NCBI RefSeq assembly: GCF_018130765.1
Contig: NZ_JAFCJZ010000007.1
Coordinates: 124,001-188,000 of the forward strand
DNA length: 64,000 nucleotides
Source of the DNA: Bradyrhizobium iriomotense
Lineage (GTDB): Bacteria > Pseudomonadota > Alphaproteobacteria > Rhizobiales > Xanthobacteraceae
Direction of reading: 5' to 3'
The stretch's first letter is position 1. Each line of letters starts with the position of its first letter. Below are positions 17,164 through 25,913 of the stretch, piece after piece. The translations under genes and the position numbers were made by a program. The notes beneath the pieces are model-generated. The model was not told where the DNA came from, ran no database searches, and worked only from the letters and a program-made list of their open reading frames with translations.

Positions 17164-18705
17164 TCACGCAAGCTTCGGATCGAGCGTGGTCGACCACAGC
17201 GCGACGTCGGCGCGATCGCGCAAGGTCACCGTCATCTGGCCGGACGCGCCGTCGATCTTGACGTGACCGAAGAACTGCATGCCGGCGGACGGCGGCAGGT
17301 TCTGGCTGTCCTTGCCCGGCGCCTTGACGAAGCGCACCTCGGGTCCGAACGTGTTGTCGAGCGCGTTGGGTCCGAACGTGCCGGCGTGCAGCGGGCCTGA
17401 GACGAATTCCCAGAACGGTTCGAACTCCTGGAATTGCGCCTTGTTCGGATCGTAATAGTGCGCGGCAGCGTAATGCACATCCGCCGTCAGCCACACCGTG
17501 TTGCTGATCGGCGCCATCTTGATGAAGCGGAGGATGTCGGCGATCTCGAACTCGCGGCCGCGCACCGGGCCGTCGCCCTGCGCAATGGCTTCCGATCCGC
17601 CCTGCGGCGTGTCCGAGACGATCAGGCTGATCGGCATGTCCGAGGCGATCACCTTCCATGTCGCGCGCGAATTCAAAAGGCCGCGCTTGAGCCAGGCGAT
17701 CTGGTCCGGGCCGAGGAAGTAGCTCGCAGGGCCGTAGGCGGTCTCGAGATTGGCGCCGTTCGGGCCGCGATAGCTGCGCTCGTCGAGCGCGAACACGTCG
17801 AGATGCGGGCCGTAGGAGATCTGGCGGTAGACGCGGCCCGGCTCAACGATGCTCTCGCGCATCGGGTACATCTCGTGGAAGGCGCGGCCCGCGCGGGCCG
17901 CGAGCAGCGAGATGTCACGCACCTTGTAGGCGGCCGGCAACTCCTTCGACAGCGACCAATTGTTGGTCACCTCGTGGTCGTCCCACTGCACGAAGATCGG
18001 CACCTCGGCATTGAAGGCACGCAGATTGTCGTCGGTGAGATTGTATTTGTGCGCGGCGCGGTACTCGTCCAGCGTCTCGGCAACCTTGGCCTTCTCCGGG
18101 ATGGTGACGTTCTTCCAGATCTTGCCGTCGGCGAGCTTCACTTCGGATGCAATGGGACCGTCGGCATAGATCGTATCGCCGGAATGCAGGAAGAAATCCG
18201 GCCGGTGCTTGCGCATCGCCGCGAAGGTGAACATGCCGCCGTCGTCGGGGTTGATGCCCCAGCCCTGGCCGGCGACATCGCCGCCCCAGACGAAGCTGAC
18301 GTCGCGGCGGTCGGCCGGCGCGGTGCGGAAGCGGCCGGTCACCGGCTCGCCCTCGATCGCGGCATGGGAGAGATCGCGGAAGCGGACGCGATAGAAGATG
18401 TCCTGTCCGCCCGGCAGGTTCTCGATCAGCATCTTTGCGGTGAAGTCGCTCTCGGGCAGCGCCGCGATCGGCGGCAGGGCGCGGGCGCCCTTGAAGGACT
18501 CGGTCGTCGCCACCTCGACCAGCATCTGCGCGGGACGGTCGGCACGCGCCCACACCACGCCGCCGTCGACGGTGACGTCGCCCGACTGCACGCCATGCGT
18601 GACCGCCGGCCGGTCGGCTGCGCGCGACAGATAGGGCATTGCGATGGCGCCGAGCGCGCCGGCGCCGGTGGTGAGGAAACGGCGGCGGGAGAATTTGATG
18701 TTCAT
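17164..18705 (-). CDS. phoD: Alkaline phosphatase D (PhoD) family protein
   Basis: 513 aa from ATG 18705. A twin-arginine signal SRRRFLTTGAGALGAIA heads the protein, so it is exported folded to the periplasm. The PhoD N-terminal domain carries VTHGVQSGDVTVDGGVVWARADRP; the metallophosphatase core has SFVWGGDVAGQG, FFLHSGDTIYADGP, VQWDDHEVTNNW and LTADVHYAAAHY, the usual Fe/Ca ligands. PhoD enzymes hydrolyse phosphomono- and diesters, including teichoic or phospholipid headgroups. A palindrome lies just upstream. No Pho box was found by eye. Confidence 0.93.
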   Translation of the reverse strand: MNIKFSRRRFLTTGAGALGAIAMPYLSRAADRPAVTHGVQSGDVTVDGGVVWARADRPAQMLVEVATTESFKGARALPPIAALPESDFTAKMLIENLPGGQDIFYRVRFRDLSHAAIEGEPVTGRFRTAPADRRDVSFVWGGDVAGQGWGINPDDGGMFTFAAMRKHRPDFFLHSGDTIYADGPIASEVKLADGKIWKNVTIPEKAKVAETLDEYRAAHKYNLTDDNLRAFNAEVPIFVQWDDHEVTNNWSLSKELPAAYKVRDISLLAARAGRAFHEMYPMRESIVEPGRVYRQISYGPHLDVFALDERSYRGPNGANLETAYGPASYFLGPDQIAWLKRGLLNSRATWKVIASDMPISLIVSDTPQGGSEAIAQGDGPVRGREFEIADILRFIKMAPISNTVWLTADVHYAAAHYYDPNKAQFQEFEPFWEFVSGPLHAGTFGPNALDNTFGPEVRFVKAPGKDSQNLPPSAGMQFFGHVKIDGASGQMTVTLRDRADVALWSTTLDPKLA

Positions 18706-18736
18706 GGCTGGCTCGCTGGCTGGCGCATCTTTCGCG

Positions 18737-18782
18737 GTCATTCCGGAGCGCGCGAAGCGCGAATCCAGAATCTCGGAATGAC
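18737..18782. repeat. Short intergenic palindrome, family A-like
   Basis: GTCATTCCGGAGCGCGCGAAGCGCGAATCCAGAATCTCGGAATGAC: arms GTCATTCCG/CGGAATGAC with an inner GCGCG.AAGCGCG hairpin. It lacks the long central palindrome of the full-size family A elements. Confidence 0.75.
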
Positions 18783-18833
18783 GGCGGAAGCTATATTGAG
18801 ACAATGTGACGCAGCAATAACGCGGGCAAGCTC

Positions 18834-20279
18834 TCAGGCGTTGCCGGCGGCCCTGAACTGCGCGCCCGCGCGTTGCAGGTTTTGCGGCAGGCTCATCAGC
18901 ACCGTCTTGCGGTCGGCGACGGCAGCGTGGAACTGGTCGAGCGCGATGTTGAAGGCCGTGAGCCCGCCTTCCTCGATCGCGCCGTGATCGAAGCAGTGCA
19001 GCGTGTCGCGCAGGATCCCGTCGGCCTCGGCCTGCATCTGGTCGAGCTCTTCCGTCGTCTCGCTCTTGCGGGCTGCCGCGATCATGTCGAGCAGGCGTTC
19101 GCGCAGATGACTGTTGTTGTCGCGCTCGTCCTTCTTCAGATAGCCCGCGAACCAGGCACCGAGCGAGCCCATGGCCGAGAGTGCCATCAGGCTCCACCAG
19201 ATGTAATCGCTGTATTTGTCGAGGAAGCTCTTCTCCTCGCCGTCGACGAAGGCGGCGGCGCCGGGATGCACGGGGATGACCGCATCCTTGTCGGTGTCGG
19301 GCGTTTCAATCTTGGCCGCCAGCGGGAATTCCGTCACCAGCTGCTGCCGCACGGCGAACAGCTGTCGCGTGAACGCCGCGATGGTGGTCTCTGATATGCC
19401 TTTGCGCGCCACGATGTGGTGCGAGAAGCTGATGGTCTTGACCTCGTCCTCGGGACGATCGGGCGAGCCCCCATAGGTGCCGGCGGGAATCTCGGAGGCT
19501 TCATAGACCGGATGATTCTGTGCGATCGCGTCCGCCGAATCGATCGCGAGGAAGGTCGGCGCGCCGAAATCCTTGGTGGAGGCGGCAATCGCGTCCGCTG
19601 TGATCTTGCTGTTGACGGGGCCGGCGGCGAGATAGACATCGGCCTTCTGGGTCTTGATGGCCTCGGCGGCCTCGTTGGCCGGGAACTGGATGATCTCGAC
19701 CTTGGCAGGATCGACGCCGTATTGCTGCAGGATCACCTTGAGCAAATTGACGTTGGCCTGGGTGCGGCCGACCACGCCGACGCGATGGCCGGCGAGCTGC
19801 GCGATCTTGGTGATCTTGGGGCCCTTCTTCTTGCCCTTGCCCTGCACCGACCACAGCACCACGACGTTCTTGCGCAGGGTCGCGACCGCCTGCGCGTTCT
19901 TCGGCACGTCGACGTCGCCGCGCACGATGGCGAGGTCGACCTTGCCCTCCGCGAGCGCCCCGGCGCTGGCCGTGGCACCGTCGGTCTGGACCGGACGCAG
20001 CCGCACATAGCTCTTGTTCTGCGAGAAGGCCTGTGTCAGCGCCTGCACGACCTTGACGTCGTCGCTGTTGGCGGGGCCCACCGCAACCTTCAGCGTCACC
20101 GGACGCATCGCGAAATAATAGCCGCCGACGAGCGCGCCGATGATCGCAAGCACCAGCGCGAGCGACACGAGCGCCGTCTTCCGCGCCGCTGATCGCGGCG
20201 AAGGCGGAGTGGGCGCTTCGGCCAGGTCCAGACCCCCGGTCATCGATCTCCCAAACAGGCGTTTCAGGCTCAGCTTCAT
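18834..20279 (-). CDS. TAXI-family solute-binding protein with C-terminal membrane anchor and cytosolic tail
   Basis: 481 aa. An N-terminal transmembrane helix (about 33-55, LVSLALVLAIIGALVGGYYFAM) is followed by the TAXI/NMT1-like binding domain (VGPANSDDVKVVQALTQAF..., GHRVGVVGRTQANVNLLKVILQQYGV). A second helix (about 369-388, IWWSLMALSAMGSLGAWFAGYL) leads to a roughly 90-residue charged tail (KKDERDNNSHLRERLLDMIAAARKS...), unlike a free periplasmic binding protein. No TRAP permease genes lie nearby. It may be a membrane-tethered sensor or binder rather than a transporter subunit. Divergent from phhB. Confidence 0.85.
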   Translation of the reverse strand: MKLSLKRLFGRSMTGGLDLAEAPTPPSPRSAARKTALVSLALVLAIIGALVGGYYFAMRPVTLKVAVGPANSDDVKVVQALTQAFSQNKSYVRLRPVQTDGATASAGALAEGKVDLAIVRGDVDVPKNAQAVATLRKNVVVLWSVQGKGKKKGPKITKIAQLAGHRVGVVGRTQANVNLLKVILQQYGVDPAKVEIIQFPANEAAEAIKTQKADVYLAAGPVNSKITADAIAASTKDFGAPTFLAIDSADAIAQNHPVYEASEIPAGTYGGSPDRPEDEVKTISFSHHIVARKGISETTIAAFTRQLFAVRQQLVTEFPLAAKIETPDTDKDAVIPVHPGAAAFVDGEEKSFLDKYSDYIWWSLMALSAMGSLGAWFAGYLKKDERDNNSHLRERLLDMIAAARKSETTEELDQMQAEADGILRDTLHCFDHGAIEEGGLTAFNIALDQFHAAVADRKTVLMSLPQNLQRAGAQFRAAGNA

Positions 20280-20420
20280 CTCGGCCGGCGATTTAGGCCC
20301 GTAATTGTAGCAAATTTCTTGTCCGGCGGGGTTACATCTCCGTCATGGTTAGCGGATCGAGGAAATCCCCCGGTGGACCCCGACCGTAAGCATGGCGTTA
20401 GGGTAAAGTTCCCCTGAAGC

Positions 20421-20732
20421 ATGGAGACGATCATGGCAGAACGGCTGGCGGCGGAAGCACGCAAGCAGGCACTGGGTGGTATCCCGGGCTGGAGCGAGGT
20501 CGGGGGGCGCGACGCGATCGCGAAAACCTTTGTCTTCAAGGATTTCAACGAGGCGTTCGGGTTCATGACCCGTGCGGCGCTGGTCGCCGAGAAGATGGAT
20601 CATCACCCCGAATGGCGTAACGTCTACAAGACTGTGGAGGTGGTGCTGTCGACCCATGATGCCGGCGGCGTCACGGCGCGCGACATCGAGCTCGCCAAGG
20701 CGATGAACGCCATCGCCAGGCTGACGGCTTAG
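20421..20732 (+). CDS. phhB: Pterin-4a-carbinolamine dehydratase
   Basis: 103 aa, normal length. The signature is [20 protein letters not shown] followed by [28 protein letters not shown]; the HH..W motif contains the catalytic histidines. It recycles 4a-hydroxytetrahydropterin formed by aromatic amino-acid hydroxylases. No phenylalanine hydroxylase gene is in the window, so a moonlighting or distant partner is possible. Confidence 0.95.
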   Translation: METIMAERLAAEARKQALGGIPGWSEVGGRDAIAKTFVFKDFNEAFGFMTRAALVAEKMDHHPEWRNVYKTVEVVLSTHDAGGVTARDIELAKAMNAIARLTA

Positions 20733-20837
20733 CTGACACCAGCCTGACATCTTGCAGGGAGCGGCCGCATCCCCATCTTGTGATCGTCAGGGCATGCGGC
20801 GATCCGCCGCTCCTGGCTGAACGGGGAGTTTTGGAGC

Positions 20838-21221
20838 ATGGCTGCCGAGCACAGCGTCGGCTTCGAGCCGGCCGATCGGCTCGCGGAAGATCGTGAGAGC
20901 GTCCGCCGCCGCTTCTGGCGCAAGCTGAAGCGCGTCGCCGCGCAACTGCCGTTCGCCGAGGACCTCCTTGCGGCCTATTACTGTGCGTTCGACCGGCAGA
21001 CGCCGCGCCATGTCCAGGCCTCGCTGCTGGGGGCGATCGCGTATTTCATCCTGCCGTTCGACTTCGTCCCCGACGTGATGCCGATCCTCGGCTTCACCGA
21101 TGACGCCGCCGTGCTCGCCACCGCCATCCGCATGGTCGCCACCCACATCACGACCGAGCACCGCGAAGCCGCCCGCGCCGCGCTGAAGCGCGGACTGGAT
21201 GAGGGCGAGGCCGCGCAGTAG
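20838..21221 (+). CDS. YkvA family (DUF1232) membrane-associated protein
   Basis: 127 aa. The DUF1232 signature is the hydrophobic YFILPFDFVPDVMPILGFTDDAAVLATAI (residues about 72-100), giving one or two membrane-associated segments. The C-terminus reads ARAALKRGLDEGEAAQ; a second copy of this tail-encoding DNA occurs 2.4 kb downstream at about 23632-23676. Function unknown. RBS GGGGAG lies upstream of the ATG at 20838. Confidence 0.9.
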   Translation: MAAEHSVGFEPADRLAEDRESVRRRFWRKLKRVAAQLPFAEDLLAAYYCAFDRQTPRHVQASLLGAIAYFILPFDFVPDVMPILGFTDDAAVLATAIRMVATHITTEHREAARAALKRGLDEGEAAQ

Positions 21222-21258
21222 GCGTTGTTGGCGGCACGCCGCTGCCACACCCACTAAT

Positions 21259-21380
21259 GTCGTCCTGGCGAAAGCCAGGACCCATTACCCCGTTCGGGAA
21301 TGGTTGCGGGCGGTGCTCACTCCGAGTCTTCGCCAAACTCCTCTCGGTGATAATGGGTCCTGGCTTTCGCCAGGACGACG
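21259..21380. repeat. Intergenic palindrome, family C variant
   Basis: Arms GTCGTCCTGGCGAAAGCCAGGACCCATTA and TAATGGGTCCTGGCTTTCGCCAGGACGAC around a core containing CGAGTCTTCGCCAAACTC, the same core as the longer family C elements at 35389, 48527, 56447 and 60059. Lies between convergent ykvA and the TAXI gene. Confidence 0.85.
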
Positions 21381-21387
21381 TCGAGAG

Positions 21388-22542
21388 CTATTTCTTCTCC
21401 GCCCGCGCCTTCTCCGCGTCCCAGGCCTGGAATTGCCTGAACAGCGTCTCCCTCTCCGTGTCGGAGACGTTTGCAGCGGCGGGACTCTGCTTCAGGAACG
21501 CCTCGAAGCGCTGGCGCGTCACCGCCTCGACGCCGTGCTTGTCGAGCCATTGCTGCGCCACCGGCAACCTGTTCCAGCCGGACAGCGGCGCCGCGAGCGA
21601 GACCTCCTTCCACTTGGGATGGAAGGGCGGGTTCTGCAGCGCCGGGAATTTCGTGAAGAACGCGTCCACGAACAGCGCGAGCTTGCGATAGCGCTCGGTG
21701 TTGGGCGCCCAATTATAGGCCGCGAGCACCGCAGGCACCGCGATCGTGTCGACGCTCTCGCCCTCCTTGATCAGGTTCGGATAGTCCTTCGCGGTCAGCG
21801 TCGCCGGCAGATAGTCGCTCTGCAGCGGTTTCGCATAGTCCACCTTCGCGAGATGGAAGCGGCCGTCATTGCCGAAGGTCGAGACCGATTTGTACGGCTT
21901 GCCGCCGACCACGATGACGGCGTCGATCTCGCCGGCCTTCAGCTTTTCCATCGCGATGCGCTGCTCGACATAGACGAAGTTCGCTCTGATCCCGAGCCGC
22001 TCGAACACCGTCAGTGCGGTGACGAAGGTTCCGCCATTGGGCAGATCGACGCTGACCTTCTTGCCCTCGAGGTCCTTCAGCGTCGCGATCGATTTCGGCG
22101 CGATGACCTGCATCTCTTCATTGTAGAGCTTGGTCACGTAAGTGAACTGTTTCTTGATGTCCTTGGCAAAGCCCTTGCGCTCGAGATAGTCGAGCGTGTC
22201 GGCGCGCACGACGCCGAGATCGACTCCTTGCAGGAACAGGATGTCGGCGACGCTCTGCACCGAGCCGCGGCCGACGATCGGCAGCACGCGGATCTTGTTG
22301 CCGTCGTCGAGCACCGAGGCGAGATCGGCGCCGAACTGCACATAGGTGCCGCCGATCGTCCCCGTGATCAGCGTGACGGTGTTGGCGTTCAGCGACTGCT
22401 TGGTCGAGCTCGAGCCGAACTGGAAGATGGCCTTCAAACTGTCCGAGACCTTGGCCGGATCGTATTCGGTCTGATCGGCGCGGGCTGTGACGGCACAGAT
22501 CGTCATGATGGCGGCAAGCGCCATTTTCAAAGCGTTACGCAT
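21388..22542 (-). CDS. TAXI-family periplasmic binding protein (second copy)
   Basis: 384 aa with a Sec signal (MRNALKMALAAIMTICAVTARA). The binding domain shows LNANTVTLITGTIGGTYVQFGADLASVLDD, LFLQGVDLGVVRADTLDYLE and KKVSVDLPNGGTFVTALTVFERLG, typical of TRAP-associated extracytoplasmic immunogenic (TAXI) proteins. A C-terminal extension WNRLPVAQQWLDKHG is unusual for plain TAXI proteins and recurs in rhizobial homologs as far as I recall. It follows the Sel1-like gene by 18 bp, so they form an operon. No DctQ/DctM permease gene is present. Confidence 0.85.
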   Translation of the reverse strand: MRNALKMALAAIMTICAVTARADQTEYDPAKVSDSLKAIFQFGSSSTKQSLNANTVTLITGTIGGTYVQFGADLASVLDDGNKIRVLPIVGRGSVQSVADILFLQGVDLGVVRADTLDYLERKGFAKDIKKQFTYVTKLYNEEMQVIAPKSIATLKDLEGKKVSVDLPNGGTFVTALTVFERLGIRANFVYVEQRIAMEKLKAGEIDAVIVVGGKPYKSVSTFGNDGRFHLAKVDYAKPLQSDYLPATLTAKDYPNLIKEGESVDTIAVPAVLAAYNWAPNTERYRKLALFVDAFFTKFPALQNPPFHPKWKEVSLAAPLSGWNRLPVAQQWLDKHGVEAVTRQRFEAFLKQSPAAANVSDTERETLFRQFQAWDAEKARAEKK

Positions 22543-22560
22543 GATGTCCCCTGAAGTGAT

Positions 22561-23403
22561 CTAGTTCGAGAGCCGGGCGAGGCGCTTGCGCGCTTCAGCC
22601 GATCCAAGGCTGGCAGCGCGCTGGTACCAGTCGTGCGCGGCGGCTGCGTCGGCAATGACGCTCCGCGCGTCGCTGGTGCCGAGCACCGCGGGGTCGTAGG
22701 TCTGTGCCAGAAGTAGCGCGGCCGTTGCGTCCTTTGCGTTGGCGGCGCGTTCGAGCAGCAGGCGCGCGGCGGCGATGTCGCCGACGCCGATCAAGCTTTT
22801 CGCGCGCGTCATCAGTCCTGCCAGCGTGTCGGCGTCGAGCGTCCTGGCGGGCTCGGGCGGTGCAGGCTGTGCCGCGACGGGCGCCGGCGCTGGCGCTTCG
22901 ACTTGGCTTTGGGCTTGCAGCGCGGTCTGGTAGGCGGTCGCAATCGCTTCGCGGCTTGGCGTCGAAGGCGCCGGAAGCTCCTGCTTGTCGGCGCTCGCCA
23001 TCACGCGAGCCGGATCCTTGAGCTCGACCTGGCGTACGGCCGGCGGATTGGTCTGAGCCGCGCTTGTTGCGCTGAAGGCATTGTCGGCGAGGAGGCTGCG
23101 CAGGTCGAACTGAAGCAGGTCGGACTGAAACAGCACGGCCGCGATCGCCGCGGCGGATATCGCAAGCCCGGCGGCGACAAGAGGCGCGACCCTGGTTCTG
23201 GGGCGCAGCGCCCGCGGCGCATATTCCCGTGGGTCCGGTGCTCCGAGCGGGTCGGAGAGGAACAGCGGAATTGGATCGTCTTGTGGAAGTTCGGCGCGCC
23301 TGGCGCGCGCACGGATGTAGTCCGCGGTGGACGAAGGTGATGCAGATCGATCGGAGTCGAGCGCGCGCGACTCCTTCGACGGACGGTAGGCCGTCGTCTC
23401 CAT
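22561..23403 (-). CDS. Single-pass membrane protein with C-terminal Sel1/TPR-like repeats
   Basis: 280 aa. A charged cytoplasmic N-terminus (1-83) precedes one transmembrane helix (about 85-103, VAPLVAAGLAISAAAIAAVLF), then an Ala/Pro-rich linker, then a helical region (IAAARLLLERAANAKDATAALLLAQTYDP, HDWYQRAASLGSAEARKRLARL) resembling Sel1 repeats. Such proteins are scaffolds for complexes. It is the first gene of a two-gene operon with the TAXI-type binding protein, suggesting a shared envelope function. Specific role unknown. Confidence 0.8.
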   Translation of the reverse strand: METTAYRPSKESRALDSDRSASPSSTADYIRARARRAELPQDDPIPLFLSDPLGAPDPREYAPRALRPRTRVAPLVAAGLAISAAAIAAVLFQSDLLQFDLRSLLADNAFSATSAAQTNPPAVRQVELKDPARVMASADKQELPAPSTPSREAIATAYQTALQAQSQVEAPAPAPVAAQPAPPEPARTLDADTLAGLMTRAKSLIGVGDIAAARLLLERAANAKDATAALLLAQTYDPAVLGTSDARSVIADAAAAHDWYQRAASLGSAEARKRLARLSN

Positions 23404-23631
23404 GGTGTGATGCTCCCCATTACTGACGCAACGCAGGGGCAGTCCCGGTTTCAGTCTTCTTGTTGTTGTCCAGAAGTGCCCCGCAAACTGGAACCGGTAA
23501 ATCGCCGTCCGATTCAGCCCAAAAAACGACGGCGGTTTGCGCGAATCTGGAGAGATTTGGGTTTGATTGCGGCGGCGCGGCGGAATGCACCGCAATTTTG
23601 GCGGTGATGGTTGGGGGGACTTTACCAGACG
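23404..23631. other. Gene-free upstream region of the Sel1/TAXI operon
   Basis: 228 bp with several short open frames but no start or codon pattern like the neighbouring genes. An AT-richer stretch (about 23515-23615) probably holds the operon promoter; I cannot place -10/-35 boxes with confidence. Confidence 0.5.
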
Positions 23632-23676
23632 ATGCGCGCGCTCAAGCGCGGGGTGGATGAGGTGGAGGCGCAATAA
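23632..23676 (+). pseudogene. Remnant of a ykvA 3' end
   Basis: The DNA reads RALKRGVDEVEAQ-stop, matching the tail ARAALKRGLDEGEAAQ-stop of the intact ykvA at 20838; the core GCGCT.AAGCGCGG..TGGATGAGG..GAGGC is 27 of 32 identical by eye. As at the intact gene, a CCTGG-type palindrome (GTCGTCCTGG...) follows shortly after. The rest of ykvA is absent, so this is a fragment left by a duplication or rearrangement. Confidence 0.55.
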
Positions 23677-23687
23677 CACGCTCCAAT

Positions 23688-23733
23688 GTCGTCCTGGCTC
23701 CCGTGCGCAATTGCGCACTAGGCCAGGACGACG
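23688..23733. repeat. Short palindrome, family C-like
   Basis: GTCGTCCTGG...CCAGGACGAC arms around TGCGCAATTGCGCA, itself a palindrome. GAGTCTTCGCC, a core fragment of family C, occurs about 10 bp after it, suggesting a degraded larger element. Confidence 0.7.
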
Positions 23734-23761
23734 CGCGGAGGGAGTCTTCGCCGTTACATCC

Positions 23762-24736
23762 TCACGGATGCAGGATCACCTTGCCCATCGCCTGGCGTCC
23801 CGCCAGCACCTTCAGCGCATCGGCAGTTTGCGCCAGCGGGAAGGTGCGGTCGACATGCGATGAAATCTTTCCTTCCGCGGTCCACTTCACGAGCTTCTCG
23901 AGATTGGCGCGGTTCTTCGCCGGGTTGATCCGGGTCCAGGCGCCCCAGAACACGCCGCGGATATCGCAGCCCTTCAAGAGCGCGAGGTTCAGCGGCATTT
24001 TCGGGATGTCGCCGGCGGCAAAGCCGATCACGAGGAAGCGGCCTTCCCAGGCGATCGAGCGCAGCGCCTGCTCGGCATACGCACCACCAACCGGATCGAA
24101 GATGATGTCGACGCCCTTGCCGCCCGTGAGCTTGCGCAGGCCTTCCTTCAAATCTTCCTTGCCGTAGTTCAGCGTCAGCTCGGCGCCATGCGCCTTTGCA
24201 AACGCGAGCTTCTCGTCCGAGGAGGCGCAGGCGATCACTTTCAGGCCCATCAGCTTGCCGAGCTCGCAGGCGGCAAGGCCCGTGCCGCCGGCAGCGCCCA
24301 GCACTGCGAGCGTCTCGCCCGGTTTCGGGCTCGCGCGATCCTCCAGCGCATGCAGCGCGGTGCCGTAGATGATGATGATGCCGGCCGCGCGATCATAGTC
24401 GAGATTGTCGGGGATCTTCACGATCGACGCCGCCGGCAGCGCGATCTTCTCGCGCGCGCCGTTGTGGCCGCAGGAGGCGACGACGCGATCGCCGACCTTC
24501 AGGTCGGTCACACCGGGACCGATGCTCTCGATCACGCCGGCGACTTCCGCGGCCGGCGAGAACGGGAACGGCGGCTTGATCTGGTACTTGCCCTGGATCA
24601 TCAGGATGTCGAAAAAATTCAGCGCCGCCGCCTTGATCGCGATCACGGCTTCGCCGGGACCCGCCACCGGATCCGGCACATCGGCGAGCACGAGATCGTC
24701 GGGCTGGCAATATTGCGAGCAGAGGATGGCTTTCAT
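23762..24736 (-). CDS. NADPH:quinone oxidoreductase family (zinc-free MDR) protein
   Basis: 324 aa. Medium-chain dehydrogenase/reductase fold without the zinc-ligand Cys cluster: N-terminal GroES-like domain (PGEAVIAIKAAALNFFDILMIQGKYQ, FSPAAEVAGVIESIG) and a Rossmann domain with AVLGAAGGTGLAACELGKLMGLKVIACASS. This matches Qor/zeta-crystallin enzymes that reduce quinones or enoyl substrates with NADPH. The C-terminus ends MGKVILHP, the usual family ending. Monocistronic by position. Confidence 0.92.
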   Translation of the reverse strand: MKAILCSQYCQPDDLVLADVPDPVAGPGEAVIAIKAAALNFFDILMIQGKYQIKPPFPFSPAAEVAGVIESIGPGVTDLKVGDRVVASCGHNGAREKIALPAASIVKIPDNLDYDRAAGIIIIYGTALHALEDRASPKPGETLAVLGAAGGTGLAACELGKLMGLKVIACASSDEKLAFAKAHGAELTLNYGKEDLKEGLRKLTGGKGVDIIFDPVGGAYAEQALRSIAWEGRFLVIGFAAGDIPKMPLNLALLKGCDIRGVFWGAWTRINPAKNRANLEKLVKWTAEGKISSHVDRTFPLAQTADALKVLAGRQAMGKVILHP

Positions 24737-24848
24737 GGCAGCACCTGGAGCGTTTCGAGTGGAATTATAGTTGGGTCGGTTTTGCCGGATTTAGGCACGG
24801 GCGACAATCCGGATTCTTTGCCCAATGCGATGCACAGACCTATCCTCC

Positions 24849-24929
24849 CGTCATTGCGAGCGCAGCGAAGCAATCCAGACTATTTCCGCGGCACGGACTC
24901 TGGATTGCTTCGCTGCGCTCGCAATGACG
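24849..24929. repeat. Intergenic palindrome, family B
   Basis: Arms CGTCATTGCGAGCGCAGCGAAGCAATCCAGA and CTGGATTGCTTCGCTGCGCTCGCAATGACG; the most perfect copy in the window. It lies in the divergent gap between the quinone oxidoreductase and SDR genes, 28 bp before the SDR start. Confidence 0.9.
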
Positions 24930-24957
24930 CGGTGTGGAAACAGCGAGGATTCAAACG

Positions 24958-25797
24958 ATGTTTGAAACAGGTCTGCTCAAGGACAAGCGCATCCTCGTCA
25001 CCGGCGGTGGTTCGGGCCTAGGTGCAGCGATGGGACGCCGTTTCCTCGCGCTCGGCGCGGAGCTCGTGATCTGCGGCCGCAAGCTCGACCGGCTCGAGGC
25101 AACGGCGGGCGAAATGCGCGAAGAGACCGGCGGCAAGGTCACCACGGTTGCGTGTGACATCCGCGACGGTGCCGCCGTCGACAGCATGATGGAAGCGATC
25201 TGGCGCGAGGCGCCGCTCGACATTCTCGTCAACAATGCCGCCGCCACCTTCATCGCGCAGAGCGAGCATCTCTCCTTCCGCGCCGCGGATGCGATCCTGG
25301 CGCCGACGCTGCATGGTGCGATGTATTGCACGCTCGCCGCCGGCAGGCGCTGGATCGAGGGCAGCCACGGGGGCGTCGTGCTCTCGATCCTCTCGACCTC
25401 GACCATCACCGGCCGCGCCTTCACCGTGCCGTCGGCGATGGCGAAATCGGCGGTGCTGGCGATGACCAAAAGTCTCGCGGTCGAGTGGGGCCCGAAGGGC
25501 ATTCGCACCGTCGCGATCGCGCCGGGACCGTTCCCGACCGCCGGCGCATCGGGGCAGCTCCGCCCGGAGGGCCGCGACGACGGCTGGACCGCGCGCAACC
25601 CGCTGGGCCGCACCGGGGAACACGGCGAGCTCGCCGATCTCGCCAGCTTCCTGGTTTCGGACCGTGCCGCTTACATCAATGGCGAGATGGTGGTGATCGA
25701 CGGCGGCGCGCATTTGCGCAGCTCCGGCGCCGAAGACCTGCTCGGCTGGACCGACGCGCAATGGGCCGATCAGCGCGCCGCGCGGTCGAAGGCTTAG
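24958..25797 (+). CDS. SDR family oxidoreductase
   Basis: 279 aa from ATG 24958 (AGGA about 10 nt upstream); a GTG 24 nt upstream is less likely because it falls next to the palindrome. Features: GGGSGLGAAMGRRF cofactor loop, CDIRDG, NNAAATF and APGPFPTAG. The normal YxxxK catalytic motif is replaced by a segment FTVPSAMAKSAVLAM, where Ala-Lys remains but Tyr is not in place. This is the pattern of peroxisomal-type 2,4-dienoyl-CoA reductases, a plausible identity. Confidence 0.85.
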   Translation: MFETGLLKDKRILVTGGGSGLGAAMGRRFLALGAELVICGRKLDRLEATAGEMREETGGKVTTVACDIRDGAAVDSMMEAIWREAPLDILVNNAAATFIAQSEHLSFRAADAILAPTLHGAMYCTLAAGRRWIEGSHGGVVLSILSTSTITGRAFTVPSAMAKSAVLAMTKSLAVEWGPKGIRTVAIAPGPFPTAGASGQLRPEGRDDGWTARNPLGRTGEHGELADLASFLVSDRAAYINGEMVVIDGGAHLRSSGAEDLLGWTDAQWADQRAARSKA

Positions 25798-25913
25798 CCG
25801 CGGTTAACCCGCTAACTGCCTTCCCAAATTGAACTTTCCCGGTTATCCCTGCTGCGGGGACAAAGCGCGGCCGGGCCATCTTCCAGTCACAATATTGAGG
25901 GAACCACTCCAGC

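Noticed and set aside
17434..18987. 517-codon open frame opposite phoD
   Set aside because: Shadow of PhoD with all phosphatase motifs on the other strand.
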